In this document: piece after piece, positions 25,595 to 33,929 of the stretch
How the letters are laid out: each line of letters begins with the position of its first letter
How positions within the stretch are numbered: position 1 is the first letter of the stretch
NCBI RefSeq assembly: GCF_947497125.1
Contig: NZ_CANMFI010000001.1
Coordinates: 1-64,000, forward strand
Direction of reading: 5' to 3'
Source of the DNA: an uncultured Polaribacter sp.
GTDB taxonomy: Bacteria > Bacteroidota > Bacteroidia > Flavobacteriales > Flavobacteriaceae
Length of the DNA: 64,000 nucleotides
Translations under genes and position numbers: made by a program
Notes under the pieces: model-generated
Seen by the model: only the letters and a program-made list of their open reading frames with translations
Told to the model about the DNA's origin: nothing
Database searches by the model: none

Positions 25595-26223
25595 GTAATT
25601 TGCTGCTTTACTTCAGAAAAAATAAAATAAATTTCTGCGGCAATTTCTCTATTGATTTTTAAGTAAGTTTCTTCCTCTTTCACAGTTCCGTCAGAAAATT
25701 TTGGGTCTACAAAAGGCAAGTGAAATCTTTCAATAGCATCAGGTATAAAAGGGCAGTTTGTATCTGCGTTATTGCAAGTTGTAATGGCAATAAAGGGTTT
25801 TGTGTTATCAATGTCATCAATTTTTTTTGAATACCCTAAAATGGTTTTTTTACAACCGTTAAATGATATTTTATAAACAGGGTTTTGATGGCAAAAATTT
25901 TCTAAATCAAAATTAAAACCTGTATTTTCTAATGTTTTTATAGTATTTTTATAAAAAGCTGTAATTTCTGTACCTCCAGAAAAACTCTTTATTGGTAACT
26001 TAAAATAGTCAGCAGCAAAAAAGCCCCAAACTTGGGCTAATTGACTTCTTCTAGAATTATGCGTGCAAATAAAATTTAGATTTGCGTTGCCCTCTTTCTT
26101 GAATTCTAAAATAATAGTTTGCGCTATTTTTTTTAGCAACTCTTTTCTATTCTCATCTAATTGAATAGTATTAAATGCATTTGTGAAGAAATTATCTGTA
26201 GAACTCATAGAAGTTGGTTTCAT
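25591..26223 (-). CDS. Thioredoxin-type arsenate reductase-like / LMW phosphatase family protein
   Basis: A 210-residue protein of the low-molecular-weight tyrosine phosphatase fold. The phosphate loop is CTHNSRR (Cys 53, Arg 59; C-x5-R). A second pair, Cys 150 and Cys 157 in CNNADTNCPFIP, has the same spacing as the redox cysteines of the S. aureus pI258 ArsC, and FVDPKF follows. This argues for thioredoxin-coupled arsenate reduction more than protein dephosphorylation. It is longer than ArsC (about 130) through an N-terminal helix and an insertion. No ars genes are nearby, so the natural substrate is uncertain. Confidence 0.75.
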   Translation of the reverse strand: MKPTSMSSTDNFFTNAFNTIQLDENRKELLKKIAQTIILEFKKEGNANLNFICTHNSRRSQLAQVWGFFAADYFKLPIKSFSGGTEITAFYKNTIKTLENTGFNFDLENFCHQNPVYKISFNGCKKTILGYSKKIDDIDNTKPFIAITTCNNADTNCPFIPDAIERFHLPFVDPKFSDGTVKEEETYLKINREIAAEIYFIFSEVKQQIT

Positions 26224-26228
26224 CTTGC

Positions 26229-26247
26229 TATTTTTGTAACAAATATA
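26229..26247. promoter_or_regulatory. Face-to-face divergent promoter -7 elements
   Basis: TATTTTTG (26229-26236, plus strand) serves the Smr gene, and TATATTTG (26247-26240, minus strand) serves the arsenate reductase-like gene. Only three bases separate them, so the two polymerase footprints must overlap and compete. Confidence 0.5.
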
Positions 26248-26287
26248 ATATCATAAGAAAGAGATAAAAGTTAATACAACGTTAAGA

Positions 26288-26830
26288 ATGAATTTAAAAG
26301 TAGGAGATAAAGTAGCGGTTTTAGATGCTGTTTTAAAAGGTGAAATTATTGGTATTAACGATAATGAAATTTCTGTGAATGCAGATGAAATGGTTTTTAA
26401 ATTTAAAGCATCTGAACTTGTAAAGATTGAAGTAGAACAGTACGAATTATCTAAGTATAGCGATATTAATAACAGTTTACTTCAAGAAAAAATAGCGACT
26501 AATACTCCGAAAGTAAGTCTTTTTAAAAAGGAAAAAAAAGAGGTGATTTTAGAGGTAGATTTACATATCCAAAAATTGGTAAAATCAACCTATAAAATGG
26601 ATAATTATGATATGCTGAATGTACAATTAGATGCCGCAAAAAATAAAATTGAGTTTGCGATTGCAAAAAGAATACCCAAAGTGGTATTTATTCATGGGGT
26701 AGGAGAAGGTGTTTTAAAGTCTGAATTACATAGACTTTTGGATAAATATCCTGTTAAATATTACGATGCTTCTTATAAAAAATATGGTTTAGGAGCCACC
26801 GAAATTTATATCTATCAAAATAGTAATTAA
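26288..26830 (+). CDS. Smr domain protein
   Basis: A 180-residue protein. The N-terminal 50 residues form a small beta domain (VGDKVAVLDAVLKGEIIGI), and the C-terminal part is an Smr domain with the entry motif EVDLHIQKL (about residues 97-105) and the loop FIHGVGEGVLKSEL. Smr domains act on nucleic acids, often as nucleases in mismatch repair or ribosome rescue; the HGxGxG loop is intact. Bacteroidetes carry such DUF2027-Smr proteins widely. No role can be assigned more precisely. The next gene starts 16 bases later but has its own promoter element. Confidence 0.85.
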   Translation: MNLKVGDKVAVLDAVLKGEIIGINDNEISVNADEMVFKFKASELVKIEVEQYELSKYSDINNSLLQEKIATNTPKVSLFKKEKKEVILEVDLHIQKLVKSTYKMDNYDMLNVQLDAAKNKIEFAIAKRIPKVVFIHGVGEGVLKSELHRLLDKYPVKYYDASYKKYGLGATEIYIYQNSN

Positions 26831-26833
26831 TTG

Positions 26834-26841
26834 TATTTTTG
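26834..26841 (+). promoter_or_regulatory. -7 element 5 bases before the cysteine desulfurase start
   Basis: TATTTTTG ends 5 bases before the ATG at 26847, again predicting an mRNA without a leader. Confidence 0.45.
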
Positions 26842-26846
26842 TGTTT

Positions 26847-27992
26847 ATGAAAACTGTTTATTTAGACAATGCTGCTACCACTCAAATAGATGAAAAAGTA
26901 CTAGAAGTGATGCATGCTTCTATGCAAAATAACTTCGGAAACCCTTCTTCTACACATCAAATTGGTCGTAAAGCAAAATCTGCTGTAGAAACTGCTAGAA
27001 AAAATATAGCCAATCATTTTAACGTATCTGCATCAGAAATTATTTTTACTGCTGGCGGAACAGAGGCAGATAATTTAATTTTAAATAATGTCGTTTTAAA
27101 CCTTGGGGTACAAAGAATTATTACCTCTAAAATAGAGCATCATGCAGTTTTACATACTTGTACGCATCTTAAAAACACCCAAAATATAGAATTAAGTTAT
27201 GTAAATGTAGATGAATTTGGTCAGCCAGATCTATTGCATTTAGAGGCGTTGTTATCAAACAATACTACCAAAACATTGGTAAGTTTAATGCTGATAAATA
27301 ATGAAATAGGAACCCTTTTAAATACAAAAAAGATTGTAGATTTATGTAGCGCTTACCAAGCTTTATTTCATTCAGACACTGTGCAAGCAATTGGTCATTA
27401 TCCTATAGACTTACAAAAAACACCTATTGATTTTATTGTTGCAAGTGCTCATAAATTTCATGGACCTAAAGGTGTTGGTTTTGCCTATTTTAAAAAAGGT
27501 TTTGGTGTTTTACCTATGTTTTATGGTGGCGCACAAGAAATGGGAGCAAGGTCTAGCACCGAAAATGTACATGCAATTCTTGGTATGGAAAAAGCCTTAG
27601 ACATTGCAATTACTAATTTGCAGAGAGATAAAATTTATATAGAAAGTATTAAAACGTATTTTATAGAATTATTAAAAAATAATTTTAAAGATATTGCTTT
27701 TAATGGAGCTTCATCTAATTTACAAACAAGTAGCTATACTATTTTAAATGTACGTTTTCCGTTTTCAAATGCTTTTTTATTATTTAAGTTAGATTTGGCT
27801 GGTATTGCAGTTTCTGGTGGTAGTGCATGCCAAAGCGGAAGTAATACAGGTTCTCATGTTTTATTAGAAATACTTAAAGAAACAGATACAGACAAAACAT
27901 CGGTTCGCTTTTCATTTTCTAAATTCACCACAAAGTTAGACATAGAGTATACAATAGACGCGTTAAAAAAACAAATTCCATCGCTTACTTAG
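26847..27992 (+). CDS. Cysteine desulfurase (class V aminotransferase fold)
   Basis: A 381-residue PLP enzyme that releases sulfur from cysteine. It begins with VYLDNAATTQIDE and shows NFGNPSSTH, the PLP lysine in ASAHKFHGPKGVG and the catalytic cysteine in SGGSACQSGS. It is the short NifS/IscS type. The neighbourhood has no iron-sulfur assembly genes, so it may feed tRNA thiolation or a sulfurtransferase such as FdhD, found 4 kb away; that link is speculation. A GTG two codons earlier is unlikely to be the start, as it overlaps the -7 element. Confidence 0.9.
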   Translation: MKTVYLDNAATTQIDEKVLEVMHASMQNNFGNPSSTHQIGRKAKSAVETARKNIANHFNVSASEIIFTAGGTEADNLILNNVVLNLGVQRIITSKIEHHAVLHTCTHLKNTQNIELSYVNVDEFGQPDLLHLEALLSNNTTKTLVSLMLINNEIGTLLNTKKIVDLCSAYQALFHSDTVQAIGHYPIDLQKTPIDFIVASAHKFHGPKGVGFAYFKKGFGVLPMFYGGAQEMGARSSTENVHAILGMEKALDIAITNLQRDKIYIESIKTYFIELLKNNFKDIAFNGASSNLQTSSYTILNVRFPFSNAFLLFKLDLAGIAVSGGSACQSGSNTGSHVLLEILKETDTDKTSVRFSFSKFTTKLDIEYTIDALKKQIPSLT

Positions 27993-28020
27993 AGGTCTTA
28001 TTTAATCAGTGTTTTTAAAC

Positions 28021-29559
28021 CTACTTTAGTTTTAAGAATGAAAGATGGTAAGAGATTCCGAAGTTGATAAACGGGCTACTCAATGTGCCACCTTTAGCAC
28101 TTACAAAACCACCTGCAGCTCTTAGGTTTAATGTATTAGATACCTTGTAGTTTATACCAGCACTTGGTTTAAAAATAAGTCCTTCTCCTGTGCTTATGTT
28201 TCCACCACCTGCAGCGCCACCAATAAATTGAGTGAAAAAAGAGGTTGTATTATTAAATAACATATTGGTTTTTGCACCCAAACCTAGCAAACCTTCTCCG
28301 TATGCACCTGCATTACCAAAATTAGCAAATGAAGTTTGAGCAGCTAGAAAAACATTTTTATTAAGATCTAAATTTACTTGAAGAGATATTTGATGCATAT
28401 TTTCTGTTGGATCTGTTTCTCTTTCAGCATTAAAATATACGTCATGTTTTACAATAACATCTAATCCTTTAAATTTGGCTTTCTTAAAATTATTTTCTTC
28501 TAATTTAACGCCATTTCTATTTACGTAATATTTAATACCTAGGCCAAATGTACTGGTATAAAAATCTTTGTTAGGTGTTAACAAGTAACCTTTATTTAAT
28601 GATACATATATATCGTTAAATAGTTTTTGTTCTAAAGAGATGTCTGGGTATAATAAAAATCCTCCTTTGGTATCTACACCACCACCGCCTCCAGCTCCAA
28701 TACCAAATTTTGCAGCTATTTTAGTTCTGTTTTTATTAAAGTTAGCTAGGTAACCAGCACCTACAAAAACATCCATATATCCGGCTCTAATTCCGTTATA
28801 AGCCCCATCAACTTTCACAAAAGTAAACCAGTTTTTATTTAGATAAGAACTAAATTCAAAACCAGCTAAATTGATTGTTTTTCCTTTTAAAATTTCTCCA
28901 TTTGAAGCTTTTGCATCGCTTAAAACGTTTAAATTATTAAAGTGAAACATGATAGCGTTTCTTTTTGGAGTCGCATTCCAAGTAGTTTGTTTTAATTCAT
29001 TGATGTCATATTCCTTTTCTTTATTGTTAGAATAAGAATAATTAAAATTCAACGGTACTTCTAAACCAAAATTTAATTGATGTCCTTTAATAAGTCCATT
29101 GTCAAAAAAATTAACATAACTATAGCCGGTATTTATAGAAAAATTTTTAAAATTATATCCAAGGTTTACGTGTGGTAGTATAAAAGCACCACCACCGTCT
29201 GGTGCGCCTGCACCGCCACCGCCACCAAAATGAAAGCCAGTATCTAAATAAATATTTTTGTAGATTTCTTTTTTAATACCAGCATTAACACCTAAGGTAA
29301 AAAAGCCGCCTCTGTTGCCGCTAACAGCTCCATAAAGACCAACACCTGTATACCACAGATCATTAAAAGTTAAGTTGTAATGAATACCAGTAAAACCCAT
29401 GTTTTGTTCATCAGGGATAGTTGTTATTGGCATTTTAATAGAAAGGAAATCTATTTTTGCAAAACCATTTTGAGTTCTTTTTTTTGGTATATTCTCATTT
29501 TGAGAAATCATACATTGATACGTAATAAGCATCAAACATAGAGTAAAAACCTTTTTCAT
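28021..29559 (-). CDS. Glycine-rich outer-membrane protein with three internal repeats
   Basis: A 512-residue exported protein (signal peptide MKKVFTLCLMLITYQCMISQ) whose strand pattern suggests a beta barrel. Three similar modules about 170 residues apart each contain a glycine cluster then an amphipathic strand with a proline: GGGGGAGAPDGGGAFILP (112-129), GAGGGGGVDTKGGFLLYP (288-305) and GGAAGGGNISTGEGLIFKP (447-465). I do not recognise a characterised family. It follows the FdhF-like gene with a 7-base gap and so is likely in the same operon. Function unknown. Confidence 0.75.
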   Translation of the reverse strand: MKKVFTLCLMLITYQCMISQNENIPKKRTQNGFAKIDFLSIKMPITTIPDEQNMGFTGIHYNLTFNDLWYTGVGLYGAVSGNRGGFFTLGVNAGIKKEIYKNIYLDTGFHFGGGGGAGAPDGGGAFILPHVNLGYNFKNFSINTGYSYVNFFDNGLIKGHQLNFGLEVPLNFNYSYSNNKEKEYDINELKQTTWNATPKRNAIMFHFNNLNVLSDAKASNGEILKGKTINLAGFEFSSYLNKNWFTFVKVDGAYNGIRAGYMDVFVGAGYLANFNKNRTKIAAKFGIGAGGGGGVDTKGGFLLYPDISLEQKLFNDIYVSLNKGYLLTPNKDFYTSTFGLGIKYYVNRNGVKLEENNFKKAKFKGLDVIVKHDVYFNAERETDPTENMHQISLQVNLDLNKNVFLAAQTSFANFGNAGAYGEGLLGLGAKTNMLFNNTTSFFTQFIGGAAGGGNISTGEGLIFKPSAGINYKVSNTLNLRAAGGFVSAKGGTLSSPFINFGISYHLSFLKLK

Positions 29560-29566
29560 AATTATT

Positions 29567-31858
29567 TTATCTTTTTTCAATACTAATAACAACTGTTTTA
29601 GAAGTTGGTGTATTACTTTTATCGGCGCTACTTTTTAGCGGTATTAAAACATTTGCTTCCGGAAAATAGGTAGCCGTACATTGTGCTGGTATATTATATG
29701 GCACCACTAAAAAACCTTTAGCTTTTCTTTCTTCTGATTTAAAATGACTTGTAATATCAACCAAATCTAATTTTTTAAAGCCAAGTCTTTTCATGTCCTC
29801 TTTATTCATTAAAATAACTCTTCTCTCGTTTAAAATACCTCTATATCTATCATTTAAACCATAAATAGTAGTATTATATTGATCGTGAGTTCTAATAGTC
29901 ATCATTAAAAATTGATTCTTATGTAGTTTAATTTCAGAGGCTTTGTTTAAACTAAAATTTGCTTTACCTGTTTTTGTGGGTGTAAAATTATTCTCTCTTG
30001 CATTATTCGGCAAATAAAAACCACCTTTATTTCTAATACGTTTATTAAAATTTGAAAAGCCAGGAATGGTTGCCTCAATTTTATCTCTAATTAAATCGTA
30101 GTTAGAAGCTAAGGAGGTCCAGTTTGTTGTGGTCTTTTTTAAAGTTGCATTGGCAATTCCTACAACAATTGCCGGCTCGCTATATAACTTATCAGAGCAC
30201 GGTTTTAAAGTTCCTTTAGATTGATGAACAATACCCATAGAGTTTTCTACTGAGACAAATTGTTCTTTATCTGCTTGATAATCTATCTCAGTTCTACCCA
30301 AACAAGGCAATATAATTGCAGTTTTACCGGTAACCAAATGACTTCTATTTAGTTTTGTAGAAATTTGAACAGTTAAATTGCAATTCTCTAATGCTTTGGC
30401 AGTAAAAGTAGTATCTGGGGTTGCAGAAATAAAATTACCGCCCATGCCAATAAATACTGATGCTTTTTTGTCATGCATGGCCTGTATGGCATTTACCACA
30501 TCGAAACCATGTTTTCTCGGGGCTTTAAAATGAAATTCTTTTTCTAGATTATCTAAAAAGTCATTATTAGGTTTTTCCCAAATACCCATTGTTCTGTCTC
30601 CTTGAACATTAGAATGCCCGCGAACCGGACAAGTACCTGCGCCTTTTTTTCCGATACTTCCTTTTAGTAATAAAACATTTACAAGCTCTCTAATATTATC
30701 AACGGCATTTTTATGTTGAGTTAAACCCATTGCCCAGCAAATAATAATTTTTTCGTTTTTAATAATTAACTCAGCTGCTTTTTTTATTTCATCAAGCTCC
30801 AAACCTGTTTTAGGGTATAACTCTTCAATAGAATAACGCTCTAAATCTTCTAATAGAGAATCGATGCCCGCTGTTTTGTCTTCTATAAATTGATGATTAA
30901 AAACCGTACCAGGATTTTTAATTTCTTCTTCATGCATCAATTTTAAAATAGTTTTTAACAAGGCAACATCACCATTAATTTTTACTTGAAGGTAAATATC
31001 TGTTAAATCTTGTCCTTTGCCAATCCATTTTAATGGGTTTTGTGGGTCTTTGTAGTTTACCAAGCCAACTTCTTGCAAAGGGTTGATTGTAATTATTTTA
31101 CCTCCATTTTTTTTGGTATCACTTAAGGCTGTTAACATTCTAGGATGATTGGTGCCTGGGTTTTGACCAATGACAATTACTACATCTGCATGGTTAAAAT
31201 CATCTAAAGTAACAGAGCCTTTACCTATACCAAGAGTTTCTGTTAAGGCAATTCCACTCGATTCGTGACACATATTAGAGCAGTCTGGTAAGTTATTGGT
31301 ACCAAATTGCCTTACAAATAATTGATACAGAAATGCAGCTTCATTACTAGTTCTGCCAGAGGTATAAAAAATTGCTTCATTTGGCGATTTTAATAAATTT
31401 AGTTCGTTGCCAATTTTATTAAAAGCATCATCCCAAGAAATTTCTTGATAATGTGTGCCTCCTTCTGCTAAATACATAGGATGCGTTATTCTACCACTTT
31501 TACCAATTTCGTAATCAGACATTTCAGAGAGCTCTTGAACCGAATGCGTCATAAAAAACATTGGCGAAACCTTGTTTTTTGTAGCTTCTTCTGCAATTGC
31601 TTTGGCACCGTTTTCGCAATATTCAGCTAAAAAAGCTCTTTTTTGATCTGGATCTGGCCAAGCGCAACCCGGGCAATCAAAACCATCTAGTTGATTTATT
31701 TTAGAGAGTAATTGTATGCCTTTGCCAACCCCAACTTCTTTTTTAACATGACTTAAAGCACTGCTAATAGCTTTTACACCAACGGCACTTTTGGGATTTT
31801 CGTGTAAATGAATTCCGGTTAGTTTTTCTGAAGTTAGTTCTTTTGCTTTTTTAGTCAT
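29567..31858 (-). CDS. FdhF/YdeP-family molybdopterin oxidoreductase
   Basis: A 763-residue molybdopterin enzyme of the type related to formate dehydrogenase alpha subunits and E. coli YdeP. Near the N terminus is CPGCAW (Cys 62 and 65). Cofactor-binding blocks include SGRTSNEAAFLYQLF, DCSNMCHESSGIAL, VVIVIGQNPGTNHPRML and, in the C-terminal domain, MTIRTHDQYNTTIYGL. No Tat signal is seen, so it is probably cytoplasmic. It overlaps fdhD by 8 bases when started at 31858; a start at 31885 is also open. The real electron donor is unproven; YdeP itself is linked to acid resistance. Confidence 0.87.
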   Translation of the reverse strand: MTKKAKELTSEKLTGIHLHENPKSAVGVKAISSALSHVKKEVGVGKGIQLLSKINQLDGFDCPGCAWPDPDQKRAFLAEYCENGAKAIAEEATKNKVSPMFFMTHSVQELSEMSDYEIGKSGRITHPMYLAEGGTHYQEISWDDAFNKIGNELNLLKSPNEAIFYTSGRTSNEAAFLYQLFVRQFGTNNLPDCSNMCHESSGIALTETLGIGKGSVTLDDFNHADVVIVIGQNPGTNHPRMLTALSDTKKNGGKIITINPLQEVGLVNYKDPQNPLKWIGKGQDLTDIYLQVKINGDVALLKTILKLMHEEEIKNPGTVFNHQFIEDKTAGIDSLLEDLERYSIEELYPKTGLELDEIKKAAELIIKNEKIIICWAMGLTQHKNAVDNIRELVNVLLLKGSIGKKGAGTCPVRGHSNVQGDRTMGIWEKPNNDFLDNLEKEFHFKAPRKHGFDVVNAIQAMHDKKASVFIGMGGNFISATPDTTFTAKALENCNLTVQISTKLNRSHLVTGKTAIILPCLGRTEIDYQADKEQFVSVENSMGIVHQSKGTLKPCSDKLYSEPAIVVGIANATLKKTTTNWTSLASNYDLIRDKIEATIPGFSNFNKRIRNKGGFYLPNNARENNFTPTKTGKANFSLNKASEIKLHKNQFLMMTIRTHDQYNTTIYGLNDRYRGILNERRVILMNKEDMKRLGFKKLDLVDITSHFKSEERKAKGFLVVPYNIPAQCTATYFPEANVLIPLKSSADKSNTPTSKTVVISIEKR

Positions 31859-32651
31859 GCGTTTCAATTCTGTTTGGGTTTGCATAAATTGTCATCCGAT
31901 TCTCTCTTGTAAAACCAATCAAACATATACCAAATTCTTTAGCAAAATCTACAGCTAAAGAAGAGCAGGCAGAAACGGCAACTATTATCGGAATTTTAGC
32001 AATAAATGCTTTCGAAACAATTTCATAAGAAACGCGTCCGCTAACTATTAAATACTTAGCTTTTTTAAGATTGTTTTTGCTTAGTAAATCGCCCACAACT
32101 TTGTCTACAGCATTATGTCTACCAATATCTTCTTTAATTGTTAGTAGTTTTTGTCTGTCATCAAAGATAGCGGCTGCATGGCTTCCGCCAGAACTTTTAA
32201 AGGTATTTTGTAATTGGCTCATTGTTAGTAACATTGTATGCAAAATTGCGCTAGAAAAAGAACTTGTTTCTTCTAATTTATTGCCTTTTACCTTTATGTC
32301 TTTTAATTCTTTTTTGCCGCAAATACCACAAGAAGAAACAGATAATAAGGTTCTTTTGTTAAGGTATCCCTTTCCTAACAAGGTTTTATTAATATTTATA
32401 TTGATGATTGTAGGAATTGAATCTTCTATTTCTACGATTTCAAAAATTAAATTTTCAGTTTTTTTATAAATGTCTTCGGCAAATAGTAACCCTCTAATAA
32501 GTGCTTCATCATTATCTGGCGTTCGCATTACAACCGTATATGGCTCGCCATTAATATTAATTTGCAATGGCGACTCTAGTACCAATGTGTCAGAATCTAT
32601 TGTCTGAGTATTGTTTTTAATTTTGATGGCTTGATAGACGAGCGTTTGCAT
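31851..32651 (-). CDS. fdhD: Formate dehydrogenase accessory sulfurtransferase FdhD
   Basis: This 266-residue protein passes sulfur from a cysteine desulfurase to the molybdenum cofactor of formate dehydrogenase-like enzymes. The functional cysteine pair is in SVSSCGICGKK (Cys 108, Cys 111). The conserved SGGSHAAAIFD, EDIGRHNAVDKVVG and VSGRVSYEIVSKA follow. Its neighbour on the same strand is the molybdoenzyme it would service. TAATTTTG lies 23 bases upstream. Confidence 0.95.
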   Translation of the reverse strand: MQTLVYQAIKIKNNTQTIDSDTLVLESPLQININGEPYTVVMRTPDNDEALIRGLLFAEDIYKKTENLIFEIVEIEDSIPTIINININKTLLGKGYLNKRTLLSVSSCGICGKKELKDIKVKGNKLEETSSFSSAILHTMLLTMSQLQNTFKSSGGSHAAAIFDDRQKLLTIKEDIGRHNAVDKVVGDLLSKNNLKKAKYLIVSGRVSYEIVSKAFIAKIPIIVAVSACSSLAVDFAKEFGICLIGFTRENRMTIYANPNRIETHD

Positions 32652-32673
32652 AAAAAAATGGATAGCTTTATTA

Positions 32674-32681
32674 CAAAATTA
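32674..32681 (-). promoter_or_regulatory. -7 element of the fdhD operon
   Basis: TAATTTTG on the minus strand, 23 bases before the fdhD start; it likely drives fdhD, the molybdoenzyme and the outer-membrane protein. Confidence 0.5.
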
Positions 32682-32725
32682 ATGAAAATACACACCGATA
32701 AAAAGGAAAATATAGAAACTATTTT

Positions 32726-33922
32726 TTAACTATTTATTTCAATTTTAATAGCTTTTGTACAAATAATAACAACTAGTTTGTTTGATGAATAGGTGGTAAA
32801 AAAAAGATATTGATTACCACCTTCTTTAATTTTTGTTTCTTTTCTTATTTGTGCAACTGTCTTTGGGAAGTTTCGAGTAGTAATATTAGCCTTATTGTTC
32901 GTTAAAAATTGTTTTATTTTTTTCTTATCATAATTTAAAACATGTTCAACTTTAAAGCATCTTCCCGGAAAATCAATTAGTTCTTTAGAGGTATATAAAT
33001 GAGAATGTTGTGCTATTTTAAAAACATTTAATTGATTTGCAATAGCAACAAAACCACCTGCTTTTAAAATGGCAGCATTTGGTTCATACAAGTATTTATC
33101 GGTATCTGTGTAAATTGTATTTGCCTCTTGTTTGTATTTAAAATTAAAAGTTTGTTTGGTGTTTTTAACAATGTTTATGGTGTTAATATCAATCTCTTTT
33201 TTAGTGTTCTTTTCTAATAAAAAAATCAATTCTTTAACTTCATTATTAATAGCAACAATATGAATTTCTTTTACATATTTAAGTTCATTAATCGTACTGG
33301 TAATATCTAGAATAGGAGAGTTCTTAATTAATATTTGAGTTGTTTTTGTGAACAAAAAATCAATATTTTCTGGCACATTAGGTAGGCAGTCTTTTAATAA
33401 AAAGACCTTGCCTTTCGTTTCATTTCTTCTAGATGGATCAACGTAAATACAATCAAAACTTTTATCAGATTTTTTTAAATAATCGAGACCGTTGCCAGAA
33501 AAAGTTTCAATATTTTTTATTTTTAATTGTTTATAATTATGACTTACAATTGTTGATAAATCGCTATTAATTTCACAATGTGTTACTTCTTTAAAATGCT
33601 TAGAAAATGCATAACAATCTACTCCAAAACCGCCAGTAATATCTATCATAGATTTCCCATTAATTAAAGAAGCTTTATAATTTGCAGTTATTTCTGATGA
33701 GGTTTGTTCTATACTAATTTTTAAAGGATAATAAATGTTTTTAGAGGAAAACCAAGAAGGTAACTTTTTTTCAGATTTTTTATTTGCAATTATTTGATTT
33801 GCCAATTCTTGAACACTAACATTCTTAAAAGTACTTCCTTTTAAAATCAGTTTTGTGATATCTGAATTTAAATTTTGCTTTATAAATAGCTGAACTTCTG
33901 TATCTAAAATTGCTAAATTCAA
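32726..33922 (-). CDS. Class I SAM-dependent methyltransferase (THUMP-like)
   Basis: A 398-residue protein. The SAM site is MIDITGGFGVDCYAFSKH, and a second motif, FDCIYVDPSRRNETKG, has a DPSRR where many methyltransferases carry DPPY/NPPY. The C-terminal third, with FPGRCFKVEHVLNY and ITTRNFPKTVAQIRKE, fits the THUMP-like domain found on RNA methyltransferase relatives in Bacteroidetes. The target is not known. Third gene of a tight minus-strand run with the AI-2E family transporter and the duplicated protein. Confidence 0.83.
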   Translation of the reverse strand: MNLAILDTEVQLFIKQNLNSDITKLILKGSTFKNVSVQELANQIIANKKSEKKLPSWFSSKNIYYPLKISIEQTSSEITANYKASLINGKSMIDITGGFGVDCYAFSKHFKEVTHCEINSDLSTIVSHNYKQLKIKNIETFSGNGLDYLKKSDKSFDCIYVDPSRRNETKGKVFLLKDCLPNVPENIDFLFTKTTQILIKNSPILDITSTINELKYVKEIHIVAINNEVKELIFLLEKNTKKEIDINTINIVKNTKQTFNFKYKQEANTIYTDTDKYLYEPNAAILKAGGFVAIANQLNVFKIAQHSHLYTSKELIDFPGRCFKVEHVLNYDKKKIKQFLTNNKANITTRNFPKTVAQIRKETKIKEGGNQYLFFTTYSSNKLVVIICTKAIKIEINS

Positions 33923-33929
33923 AGTTTAT

